Made by a program: the position numbers and the translations under genes
The notes under the pieces: generated by a model
The model's input: the letters and a program-made list of their open reading frames with translations, nothing else
The model's database searches: none
Told to the model about the DNA's origin: nothing
Part shown: piece by piece, positions 1-20,006 of the stretch
Numbering within the stretch: the stretch's first letter is position 1
How the letters are laid out: every line of letters begins with the position of its first letter
From: Ectocarpus siliculosus
Taxonomy: Eukaryota > Sar > Phaeophyceae > Ectocarpales > Ectocarpaceae
Assembly (NCBI GenBank): GCA_000310025.1
Contig: FN649758.1
Location: 830,002 to 857,473, forward strand
Length of the DNA stretch: 27,472 nt
Reading direction: 5' to 3'

Positions 1-59
1 CGTCCCGGGTTTTGAGGGGAGGGGGGGCAAAGGTCAAAAGGATTCGGCCAGCCCGGATT

Positions 60-285
60 AGGCAACCCCCCCCCCCCCCCCCCCCCCCTTGGACCGACGT
101 GCAAAGCTCAATCACTCGGCAGGAACAACAGTAGTGACGATTCCGGAAACGGCGGCGTTGGAACAGTCTCGCCGAGAGCTTTTTCCCAAAAGAGATCATT
201 TGATTTCGGCATCTTCTTCGTTTTTGAACGATAGAGAGGCTTGAGTTCTGGTGCAGGGGATAGGGCGTCATGTGCAACCCACGCG
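60..285. mobile_element. MITE-like element, decayed fourth copy
   Basis: From CCTTGGACCGACGTGCAAAG onward it follows the interior of the 18252 copy (GAAACGGCGGCGTTGGAAC, CGCCGAGAGCTTTTT, then GGTGCAGGGGAT). Its left terminus is replaced by a poly-C run at 66-88 and its right terminus is barely recognisable. Confidence 0.55.
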
Positions 286-844
286 ATAGAGATGATGATC
301 TTTCGAAGGAGACGATCAAATGAACCAATCCTCTTCAGCTGGCCAAAAACGAGGCCTGCCTATGGTGCCCACCGCTTACCCTTGGGCCACGCAGTCTTTG
401 GAGTGGTAGGTCACCGAAATCTTGACGGCTCCGAAGGGGTCGTCAAGGTGCGAAGCTATCGGACGAAGCGGCACCCAGAGCGTAGTCCTGGAGGACCAGG
501 GCAGGCAATGGTGGCCGGGTTATGAGGATTGCAAAGAAACTCGCCCAATGCCGAGAGAGTGAAGCAAGAAAATAGAGGGGCGTAGCCAAAAAAGCAGTGC
601 GTCATGCGGTTGCTTCATCAGCGAGAGATCCCGAGGCGTACCTGAGGTCTGATCGCTGCCGGAAGGTTGACATATCGATCCTAGCGACCGACTGGGTGAA
701 CGTCTCGCGCTGCTCGGTCGTCCTGAATGCAGTATCAGGAACACAAGGCATGTGGGGAAACGGGGGTATTGTTAGCCGTCAAAACGTCACCGGGACTTTG
801 GGTGCGCCCAGCCTTCAGACGGGACGGGCTCTCATCCAAGCGGA

Positions 845-1283
845 GGGTGTGAGTTCATACTCTTAGCCGTGCATACGGTAGGCGTTAGACCATTGACCTC
901 GCATCCCTACAAAGCCGGGACGGAGCTCGCCGGGTTCTCACCGGACCAGGCTCTCAAATCACCAAGCGCGAAGCGTCGTGAGGTATTTGGCGAGTCGCAT
1001 GAAGGGTGCGTTGAATCCTGCTAAGGGTGTTCGGCATCTTGTGCTTACTTCCCTGCGCACGGATGACAGCTGCGAACGACTTAATTTATTTTCTGGTGCT
1101 TTCACTTCCAGAGACAGTTATAAGCACTGCGTAACTGCCTCGAGGATGCTTGACCGTTTTAACACAACGTGGTGCGATCATCCCCCTTGCGCGGAGCGAG
1201 GGTTCTCGACCCCGCACAACATGATCTACTCGACCACCATTATGGTGTACCGCAAAAAGAACGAGGCAAAAAAAAAAAAAGCG
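845..1283 (+). repeat. A-tailed dispersed repeat, copy 1 (about 440 bp)
   Basis: Nearly collinear with 10897-11333. Shared blocks include CCATTGACCTCGCATCCCTA, CCAAGCGCGAAGCG and CTCGACCACCATTATGGT. The right end is A-rich (13 As ending at 1280). There is no coding potential. An A-rich 3' end and copies at unlinked sites suggest a short non-LTR retroelement, but no polymerase III promoter boxes are evident. Confidence 0.8.
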
Positions 1284-2222
1284 GATGGGGGGGGGGGGGG
1301 TACAGGATGGGGTACTCTAACACGTGACCACGTGGTCGACACTCTGTGTCCTTCTGTGTGTCACGAAACATCTATGACGCCTCGTACCGTTTATTTTCCC
1401 CTCTGTATGTCTTCCTGTGATCAGATACATGGCGGCGATGGTTAATTGCGAGAGGCTACCGACGCCCAAGCAAGAGAAACCCGACAATGTGATGATGAAT
1501 CGGGTTGAGGACGGCTATGCTTTTTAATTATTTCCGGTGACCGTCCCCCTTGGCTGGCAGAAAATCGAGCTCACAGGCTTTCTTTCTTCTGAGGAGGACC
1601 GAACGGAACAAGGTACCCACATCTTCGCCATTACTGGGTACGGGGTATTTTGCTCTGACCTATGCATGTATATATATCGTCGTGCGTGGTCGGGAATTGG
1701 AATGCTCCGTCGTCACCACCGACCGGTCTGCCGCGTTTGGGTGGTTTGTCAAGCACATGAAACAACAAGAGCCCCCTTCAGTCCTCTTCTTTCTCATCCA
1801 GACAGAGGTAGGTAGGTGCTGACAGATGCGACAAAAGCCCGCGCAGTACCAGAAAAAATAACAGGGCGCGTTGCGTTTTCGGAAAATACATCCAGCAACC
1901 TTGGACCCGTCCGTCTTCGGAAGAACGCCGTAAACATTAATGCTTCTCGTTCAATGCGCCAGAAGTGTTCAGGTATTGTTTGCAAGTTGTACCCGGTCGC
2001 TTTGGTGCTCAGAAGAAACCCACCGAGTTACCAGTCAACGCTCCATAGGGCAATGTCACCCCCGCGTACACGTCCATCTAGCATCGCTATGTATGCTCGA
2101 AGGACGAGACCCGTTATTGATCGTAGGTTTGGACGGATGTAGCATACGTCATTGCATTGATTGATGCCAGTATTTTTTGTGGGTACATACGGAAAATTCC
2201 GAAATAACGGCAAGCCGCTCAC

Positions 2223-2362
2223 CTTGATTTAACATCAAACACCACCGCGATCTCAACGCCATCTACATGCTCTTTTCCGTTCGTCGTGTCTTGAATTTCA
2301 AGCTCATCATCCCACAGAGGACGTCGGGCGTCGGGTTCAGGACCTACAGTGGCAGCAGCATG
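2223..2362 (-). CDS. Candidate exon of an unidentified gene
   Basis: Between a strong acceptor (TCGTCTCCTCAG with pyrimidine-rich upstream sequence) and a strong donor (TCAAG|GTGAGC), the minus strand is open in one frame. It encodes 46 residues including RRPLWDDELEIQD and VDGVEIAVVFDVKS. Alternating hydrophobic strands around W-D-D-E-L-E and V-V-F-D loosely recall a C2-like beta sandwich; this is an impression, not an assignment. It starts in phase 0 and ends with two bases over. Confidence 0.4.
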
Positions 2363-2777
2363 CTGAGGAGACGAAGCAACAACAAGAAATGAAACGACAC
2401 AAGGCGGAGGAGCAGACACAAAAAATATTTACATACTGAAGTTTGAGGGAGGCCAACTAGTGTAACTGCTGTGTGTGGCACTTTGAGCACTCGAGGGAAA
2501 AGTGAGAGCATGATAGAAGATAGCGAGCGGCGAGGGGGATATTTGCCAACGGGGCTTGACGATCTCGGCTATTTCTGTCTCACGAGCGAGTCCCGTCTTC
2601 TTCTATCCTGTGGGGCGGCTCTTCAACGCCAGTTGTTGAAAGGAAGGAAGAAAACAACGCGCATGCATGCGCATCCCCCGCAATTCTGTCTCATCCGGGG
2701 TACCTACATCATCAGTGGGGCCCGGAACACACCCACCGGCACCAAGAAGCCAAGGGCATATCGTGCAGTAATAATAC

Positions 2778-2897
2778 CTTCTGCTGCATGTCGGCGAGGT
2801 CGATGGCCCCGGTGCGCTGCCTCTGCGTTCCATTCTGAACTCGATTAGACCACCTCGATTGCGATTGCTGCCTCTGCTGTCCGCCGCTGCTATGCAT
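2778..2897 (-). CDS. Candidate first exon upstream of the 2.2-kb exon
   Basis: Forty codons from an ATG at 2897-2895 to the donor CAGAAG|GTATTA. The peptide is Gln/Ser/Arg-rich and ends QRTGAIDLADMQQK. It ends in phase 0, compatible with the phase-0 start of the exon at 2362, with an intron of 415 bases. The exon could instead start at an internal acceptor (GTTCAG, 2834). No family recognised. Confidence 0.3.
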
Positions 2898-5800
2898 ACA
2901 AGTGCGTGGCACGCCGCGAAAGGCGAGAAAAGAAATGCTAAGCATGCTTCTTCGTAGCGTGGTTTCAGGATGACGGCAAGTCTTTGAACGGGTGAGAGAC
3001 GGGCCACACAGGTAGGTGGGAAAGGTGATCACCGCTGGTGCTGGTGTGTGCCCTGGGCGTATTGCATTTTCAGGAAGTTGTGGCTGATCCGCCCGCTAGG
3101 GAGCGCTGGAGCGGATAGCGGCCGCACGAGGGCATCACATGGTTGGTACTCCGTGACCGGGCCAACTGGTTTGCTCCAATTGGAAGTAACAGCGAAGAGG
3201 TCGTCTTACTTATGTTCCTAGAGGATTTCGGAATTACTGTTGTCAAGGAATAGCCTTCTTGTTCTGCGACTGGCCCGTTTCTCTACGGTGCAACTTACTT
3301 CGAAACATGATATCGTCACGGAATATAATATTTTGCTTCTTTCACTCGGTAGTTTATCTCCCCCGCCTGGTCTGCTGCTGTCTGCTGTGTAGCTACACGC
3401 GTTTCTCACGTAGAGTTATTAGTTTTTATGTCTTCAATCACTGAAGGGCGAGCACCGCAGCTCGCGGTCTCCCTGTCTGTGCTCTGTCGTACCGCTTGGA
3501 GTTGGAACGGCGGTATTATACCTAATGTAGATACTCTAGATCTTTTGTGTTTGTTTCATCAGTTCATAGATCTGTCCTTCAGAGCGGTGGTGCCGCTTAC
3601 TCCTCGGCGTACCGGACCTGCCGGACCCACGACCGCTCACCTCTCTACATTCACTGTTCCGCCGGTGGCGGTGTTGTATCTCCCTTCGGCCCATCCCGCC
3701 AGCCACAACCACCGCACCCACGACGACTCACACCATGGTATGGCCGCCCCATCGACACACAAGAACCGTCGCGAGAGTACCGTCGCGAGAGTGGGTGGTG
3801 GTTGAATGCGCACACAGGACCGGACGATCCGATGCGGACGGGGAGAAGAAAAATATATTCCTCCGCACCTGCGAAACCAGCAAGAAGTTGCACAACAAGG
3901 AAGTACAGCAGCAAGCAGTGCTGTAGGTGAAGACGGAACATTCCTGTCGTGCCAGCACTGCATGCAGCATTCTGCGTAGATTACGTTTGATACCACTGCC
4001 CCGGCGTTTGCCGCGCTACTGTACTAGTGAGAGCCGAGATCCGGGATGACGGCACGACGACAATTAATTATCCCAGAAACACAATGTGTGTCGTTTTATT
4101 ATTCTAGCATCGACCGCGCTAGCCGGCTGACCAAACGAAAAAAAGCGTGTGCGTGTGCCTTCTCTCAGTTAGTTAGCTGCCAACGCGAAAAGGAAACTTT
4201 TCAAGAGGGATACCAATACTGCCTGTTGCGTGTGTATAGTACTATCATTCGGCACCTGGCCAAGGACATTTTTTTTTTTTTTTTCACTTCAAATCAGCGC
4301 TCACAGCACTAGTGCCGTTTATTCCAACCCGTGGTCACACAGAAGAGCCTCTCTCTACCCTCCCCTCCTCCGGTACTCCGCCTTCAATTTTTTAATGCGA
4401 GGACATTGATTGTCTGTTCCCGAATCCACAACCGCTATATTATTCGAACATAAATTGCCCTGCTTTACAGGGCTGCCTCCAATCTGTGGTCCGCTTTCCT
4501 TTGGGCCTTTGAACCTTTGAACGGATTGGATTTCACGCGTGACGGCGTGACGAAACGACGAACAACAAATCCTAACGAAAAAAATGGGAGCGAGGAGGGT
4601 GTCTCTTTCTCTGTCGCGGAGTCCTCTCTCTCTTGTTCAACTAATTAAATAACAATATTGTACATCATCATGTCACACAGCGGATGGATGTATGCCTACG
4701 CCAATCAGTAGTTTGCTAGCCTTTCTTTGTTCTTGTTGTTGTGCGCTGGTTAGCGTCTGTCTGGTGGTTGTAGATGACAAAAAGGCAGGGCTGCCCTCGT
4801 TAATTTCTCCGCGGTAATTTTACCAAGGAGAAAAACCACGATAACAACTACCGTTTCCCGTGATCCCGTGAAAAATGAGAATTACCGTTCCCATCCAAAT
4901 CGTTTCCGTGATAAATTGATTGTACCCTTAACGAACAAATTGAAGTGCCCCATTAATTACCGTAAAAATTATTTTTTTTTTGTTTTTTTCCTGGAGCTGA
5001 AACCAATCCTAAACGGATTGGAAAAACAAATCGTGCCGTGTGGTCCCGTCCTCCCGACAACAATCTATCGTTGGGGGCGCAGAATACTGATTGATGAATG
5101 TGGAGTACATTCTTCCTTCCTCCGTTGTTCTACTGCTGTATCTATGGACCTCAATCCAAAGTTTATCATGGGCAGGTTGAAGGTGTTTGGGTTTGTTTCA
5201 CGTAGGAAAGTTGTTAACAATGTTAACGACGACGCAAGCTTAGCCTGATCACACATTCAACTGCATTGCACCCAACAAACTACTCTAGTTTGTTATATGA
5301 ACTGCGTCGCTTCGCGCCCCCCTGCTCCTTCAATAGATGGACTTGAAAATATGCCCAAATTTGAGGTAGTCCTGACGTAGTCGCAGATCGGAAGCGGAGC
5401 CTCCATTTCCATGGTTGATCCGTTGATCCTGTCGTCAGCGACAACCCCCCCTGTGACGTCATCCTTTCGATGCAAGAAAAATCGTCACAACAAGAGAAAA
5501 GGCATAAGGTACACTCTGGCGAAAGTCCTTGCAGAACTAGGAAACGTCTTCAAAGCAAGGTTCTGTTCAGCAGGCGTGCAGCAGACACGAACGCTTTTCC
5601 TCCATGGGGTCGACGACAAGGGCTGGCAAAAACAACACCTCAACACCTCACATGCGAACATACATGCGCCCTACCCCGTTGCCGCATACATGTATTTAGG
5701 GCCAAGAAAAATGGAAAAATGGTTCACAGTTCAAACATCGACATAGTGTATGCAGCACTACTGAGTAGCACCTAGATATCTGACTTGTGCAGCCTCTCTC

Positions 5801-7339
5801 GGCTAACCCTTTCAGTCTTTGTACCAACGAATATTGTAACCACCGTGAAATGTGCTATGATTCAGTCTAGACTATGGCAAAATCTACAAAACATCAACAG
5901 TCACAAACACAGCGAACACCACCTCTAACACATCAACAGCAAGCATTACATACTGTAGTACACGCCTCCACCCACCCAACAAAATTTGCGTCACAACGAA
6001 CCAACACATACCTGGTTCTGAAAACCACGTCGAGACAACATGCCCGCAGTCCTTGCTGCGCGGCAACAAGAATGCCTCTTCGCTATACGCCTACAGCAGC
6101 CAGCCCCGCTTGCGCCATTCAACAACCAAATCGACCGCTCGAAACAGCACTGCTGACTGTAAATACTTGTCTCTGCCAAACTGCCGAGAGTTTACCCATT
6201 CTGGTCGAGTTGCTCCAACTGAGAGCCCTATGGCGCATGTTCGGGAAATCCCTCGACCTTTGCTCAGGAGATCCACCAGCGATACACCCCACATGATTTT
6301 GACTGAACCGTCCCTCCCCCCGAGAGGGCCTCTATGTAAGCAGGAAACGTCGGTGGTGCATGGGAATCGTAGTCGGGAGACCTTCATCACAACGCGCCTT
6401 TGAGCTCAAGACCGCAGATATCACCGCATTGGCAGTGCTTTTCTTTTCGCGAAGTGCAACGGTGCCGGCATTGTCAGCATACGCCTGCCTTGAACTCGCT
6501 TGAAAAGATGGAATACATATTGCTCACTCAGCCCTGGGTCATTGCCTGCAAAACCTTGCGATACCAAGAAACCGATACATGGGCAGCAGGCACCAGCGCG
6601 GTGAGTCGGGAACGTGGGGGTCGAGATGTCGGAGAGGGGTCCAGGTACAACCGATGATTGCCGAACCTTCATCAATTCATTCCCTGCGATTTGTCCCCGA
6701 ACCGCAGGAGGTATAGTCAAAAGACTGATGATAGGTCAATACAGCAGTACTGTAGTTGCCGATTGTTTTCCGTTCACACACGGTTGTACTTCCGCCAACG
6801 TCATTTCCGGGTGACATCAAGGCAAACGACAGGATATCTTTCCGAACGGGTTGCGGTACACAACGTCCCGATGCTCTTGATGCTGCGATTTCCGCAAGTA
6901 CGGTGCAATTTTCCAACTCACTGCCGCGAACTCGATTGGCCGTGTTGTTTCAGGAACCAGATTTCGTGCCTTCGACGAGAATCCTCTTGTCATCGAAAAA
7001 ACTGAAACGGCAGCTTCGAAGTATACAATAGAGGAGCCATTATTCTGGCATCTACTGTACACTACTCCACGCATCTTGGTTATTGGACACTTAATCAAGG
7101 AAGGAGCCACGCCCACACACACACACCCGCCAGCAAGAGGCAAGAGATAGCCCCCAGGAAGACAGGACCCGCGAGCCGCGGAAACTTGAAAACACAGATG
7201 CACGGTACAGGAACAAACTTCACACGGGTTGTATCGCACGTACCATGCGACAATCACAATATTACTGTTGTGACAAGTCGAGAAAGACACAAGCTCCACC
7301 ACTTCCGAACCATTTTGACCCGTTTGTGTAAACTTTTCA
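2898..7339. other. Long stretch without recognisable gene; presumed 3' flank of FadH
   Basis: Open frames are short, occur on both strands and show no family motifs or paired splice signals. The part at 4,300-5,100 is AT-rich, with T runs and repeated TAATTACCG-like words resembling decayed mobile DNA. A minus-strand ATG in good context near 5413 opens only 39 codons. The 3' UTR of FadH, or a further short FadH exon, may lie just left of 7340. Confidence 0.5.
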
Positions 7340-16792
<9,453 letters not shown>

Positions 16793-17076
16793 TCACTTCA
16801 CTTCGTTTTCTTCGTCCAAACTTCAATTTGCACGTCTTCCTGTCGCTTCTTCCAACACTAACTACAGTAGTGCGGAACAGGATTTTATTGAACGATCTAG
16901 TCTATGCCAGTCTGCCAACAACGAGCTCCAACAGGAATAAAAAAAAGCCCAGTTCCACAGCTGTACAGGTGGAGGTTAAACGGGCATCAAATACAGACAA
17001 AAACACGACCAAACATCAACCCCGGCAACAGAAAAAAAACAAGCAGTTTCTGCTCCCCAACCACGGCTGGTTATGG

Positions 17077-17270
17077 AAGATATCACACCCCCTCGGACGA
17101 TCTTCAAAGCTCGACTACTGCACAGCAGAATAAAAAAGGACGGTGGTGGTGCCGAAAACGGAGGCGTTGAAACTTCCTTGTCGAGAGCTTGTTGAAAACG
17201 TATTGGTTCAATCACTACACAATCCTTTTCATCGTGGAGAAATTGAGCAGTCCAGGGGGTGTGGTATCTT
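17077..17270. mobile_element. MITE-like element, third copy (about 194 bp)
   Basis: Ends AAGATATCACACCCCCT and its near inverse GGGGGTGTGGTATCTT. The interior carries TCTTCAAAGCTCGA, GAAAACGGAGGCGTTGAA and CTTGTCGAGAGCTT, in the same order and orientation as the other copies. The outer part of the inverted repeat is eroded. Confidence 0.7.
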
Positions 17271-18251
17271 GCGTCACCTACTGTGCGGTACGATAGACAG
17301 CATTGCGTACGGCGGACACACGTTTGTCGGAGCGAACAACGCTGCCATGCACGGTATACTGCGGCAATTTGTAACGCGCCTTTGCCTGCTAAGGGGGTCG
17401 TGTTGTGTAGCAGACGGCCGATTCTACGACAGCATTGCCCAGCAGCGGATTGTACACTCTGGAACATCGGCGGACAATCTCCCGATCACGTTTCAGATTC
17501 AAGTCCCTCTTGTGGTCCCTCAAGGCCATCACGTCTCTTGTCAACTATGGATGCAACTATCAGCAGCTGTCTGTACACGTGCACCATATGACCAAGCATG
17601 AAGTCAGTCTGGCCAGCGCACGGAGAGCAAGGCAACGCCTCGAGATGATGAGATTGCGGAGACCAATTCTGGTTTCCGGTTGAGGTTTGATTGTTGCACG
17701 ATCGGTTGAAGCGTTCAATCGTTGAAGCGGCGTGAGAGAGAACGTCAATTTGTTGTGTCCGCAGCTGCAGCAAACCAAGCGCTCGCCCCGAGCTACCTCT
17801 ACCCCGGCAAGACTGTCTGTGTAGCCAGCATTCCTTGACGCCATGAACTGAAAGCGTTGTGCCCCGCCGTGTCGGCCACCACCTGCTGCTCGCATCGCTC
17901 GGGAGACGGAGTGTCTCGATCTCGAAGACGTTGCACCGAGGTTCAATCACCCCATCTTGAGTACTTCGAGTGTGGAAACAGATGACTCACCTCGTCATAC
18001 TGCGCACGGATCCCACACACAGGACGAAACTGTCGATAAGCTCGAAAAGAAGGTCTGCCCCCTTTTGCAAGGGCAAAGAATTGGCGTGGACTGGATGAGA
18101 GCTGCTGAGTTGCTGAGTTGCTGTGATGCTGTGATGTTGGTTGTGGAGTTTGAAGCGCGGAAGAAATGAGAATAGGCCGCGTATTGCTATGTTGCTATTG
18201 GCCAACTACCGGTAATTACCGCGAAAACGCAGCTCTTGCCGGTAATATTTT

Positions 18252-18484
18252 ACCATATATGTACGACTCAAGATAACACACCCCCTTGGACCGATTTGCA
18301 AGCTTGATTTCTCAACAGCAGAAAGATCCACAGCGCTGAAAACGGCGGCGTCTAAGCAATCTTGTCGAGAGCTTTCCGAAAATGTATCGTTTCGTGTATG
18401 CATTCTCTTCGTAGTGGCGTACTCGACACTCGATTTTTCAAAATCGGTGCAGGGGATGTGCTATCTTGTGTCGTACACGGCGGT
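18252..18484. mobile_element. MITE-like element, longer copy (about 233 bp)
   Basis: Imperfect terminal inverted repeats (left TACGACTCAAGATAACACAC, right CTATCTTGTGTCGTACAC) extend inward through an ACCGATTT word present at both ends. The interior matches the 18689 copy (GAAAACGGCGGCGT) and also keeps a TTGTCGAGAGCTTT segment that copy has lost, so this copy is nearer full length. Related GGTAATT(A/T)CCGCGAA words flank it on both sides. Confidence 0.75.
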
Positions 18485-18688
18485 ATTTTGTTCGTCTTAT
18501 CGGTAATTTCCGCGAACAATAGACGCTTGATGAACCTGGGTCCAGAGAATCACGGCGAGTAATCGATTACTTTCCTCTCCGTTGCCCTTCATCTCCGTCT
18601 TCTCTGGTAACTACGCCGCAGCGCATCATCCTTGAGAGTTCGCTGGGGTTGGGAAGACGACTACATTTATTTGTACCAGGTAAACTAC

Positions 18689-18829
18689 ACCGTATATGAC
18701 ACAAGATAACACACACACCCTTGACCGATTTTCAAAGCTCGATTTCTCAACGGCAGGAAGAGTCACAGCGCCAAAAACGGCGGCGTTGGAACCAGTCCAG
18801 GGGGTGTGTTATCTTGTGTCATATACGGT
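18689..18829. mobile_element. MITE-like element, best-preserved copy (141 bp)
   Basis: The first and last 26 bases (18689-18714 and 18804-18829) are exact inverted repeats, starting ACCGTATATGACACAAGATA. The interior has no open frame and shares words such as AAAACGGCGGCGTTGGAA with three other copies. Small size, perfect terminal inverted repeats and multiple copies are what define a non-autonomous DNA transposon. A clear target-site duplication was not seen. Confidence 0.85.
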
Positions 18830-19427
18830 ACAATGTATCTCGTGCAAGAAAGCTGCCCGTACAACGTCTTGTATTAGTACAACGTCCGAGAGATATCTGC
18901 ACACCCAAGTCTACAATCGTCCCATTTGTCAATCCTTCTATCGGGGCCACAGCACTTATTACGGGTGCACAAGTCATTTTGCCCAGTTTTTCCTCCGATG
19001 ATACGCTGGGCTGCCCACCCATCCACACCCTTAAAGCAGTGCGTTCGCGTCCAGCTCTGGCTGACCAAACGTTCCATTTCGTTTCGCCTAGTGTTGGCAC
19101 TCACTACAATACCGCATCGTGTGGGTTAAGAGTTTGCCAACCACTTCCACGTGTGCTTGATGTAAACACTGGCTGCGCGAGAGGTGTTTGAAGTCAGCAT
19201 GCAACGCCTCGAAGACCTCATACAAGCAACACCGACGCTATTCTACATCTGTAAATGACTCCTGTATACTATTCGGCAACCAATTACAGCCGTCACGACA
19301 CCCACGTAAGAATCCTGAGGCGACAATCACGCCATCACGACGGCAGGTGGTTCCGATCATCGTCCTAAACAGAAATTCTGCCTTCCGCTTGCTGCCGCAG
19401 ATATACGCGTCCCCCGCCCACCCCCAC

Positions 19428-19527
19428 GCCTGGTCCGGTGAGAACCCGGCGTGCTCCGTCCCGGCTTTGTAGGGATGCGAGGTCAATGGTCTAACGACTA
19501 CGGCATGCACGACTATGAGTACACCCC
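19428..19527 (-). repeat. A-tailed dispersed repeat, copy 3, inverted and truncated
   Basis: Reverse complement of the first ~100 bases of copy 2, with about one difference. Homology stops abruptly inside the ACCGGACCAGGC block. As in copy 2, the start of the repeat abuts a G-rich run (plus-strand CCCCCCGCCCCCGCCCCCGC, from 19524). Confidence 0.8.
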
Positions 19528-19841
19528 CCGCCCCCGCCCCCGCCCACGCCCCGGGCAAGAGGACAACACGGCATCTTGGTAAAATAGTACATCTATCTGT
19601 GGAACGTCTTGTTCATTAGCAGCGCGAGGCGCGACGAGGAACTTCCAGCTTGGCATCTTACCCATATTTCTTGCCGACGAACGATTTGGGGTCGGGCATT
19701 TACGGTTCGTAGTCCCTACCAGGTCTCCTATATGCAAAAAGAAGAAGAGTGTCGCACCCTGTCCCCTATACGTTGCCACACACCGTCCGTAGCAGAGCTG
19801 CCAATGGCAAATGACCCCAGTGACCGCGGTAAACAAGGAGA

Positions 19842-20006
19842 TTAGAGCCGGTGACCCGAGTGCGCCGGAGCGGTTGCGGAACCCTCTATCCTCTCCCCCA
19901 GATCTTTCGTTTCTTGGAGCGAGGGGTTGAAGTTTGGTTTCTCTTCTCCGAATGCCGTCACCCCGATTTGGACCTTCCCGCTCTCTCCCATCGTCACCAG
20001 CCCCAC
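19842..20006 (-). CDS. ARMC6: ARMC6 exon 10 (terminal)
   Basis: Residues 523-576: VGLVTMGESGKVQIGVTAFG, a 34-residue polar tail ending GHRL, and a TAA at 19842-19844. Joined to exon 9 it reads ALRDLQCEVGL, which fits the family ending (ALRDLGCxVEL) better than reading through. Acceptor TTGTCCAG follows a (CT)n tract; phase 0 on both sides. The tail after VGL is not conserved in families I know, so its exact end is less sure. Confidence 0.72.
   Translation of the reverse strand: MGLVTMGESGKVQIGVTAFGEEKPNFNPSLQETKDLGERIEGSATAPAHSGHRL

Larger units (their letters stand above)
1..2222. other. Repeat-bearing region, no convincing gene
   Basis: Holds a poly-C run (66-88), a MITE-like remnant (about 60-285) and an A-tailed repeat (845-1283), with no exon I can support. 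A possible terminal exon for the small candidate gene would follow the acceptor CATCTGTCAG near 1825 on the minus strand, where eight codons precede a stop; this is too weak to call. Confidence 0.5.

Noticed and set aside
5874-6296. 140-codon plus-strand open frame
   Set aside because: Composition is low in hydrophobic pattern, there is no motif, no splice support, and overlapping minus-strand frames are equally open.
17344-17467. Minus-strand peptide starting MFQSVQSAAGQCCRRIGRLL, resembling a transit peptide for FadH
   Set aside because: It lies in the transposon-rich spacer and has no credible donor leaving two bases, which the next exon requires.
19428-19527. tRNA-like sequence in the dispersed repeat (GGTCAATGGTCTAACGACTA)
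   Set aside because: It vaguely resembles a D-arm/A-box, but no cloverleaf, anticodon stem or T-arm sequence follows.
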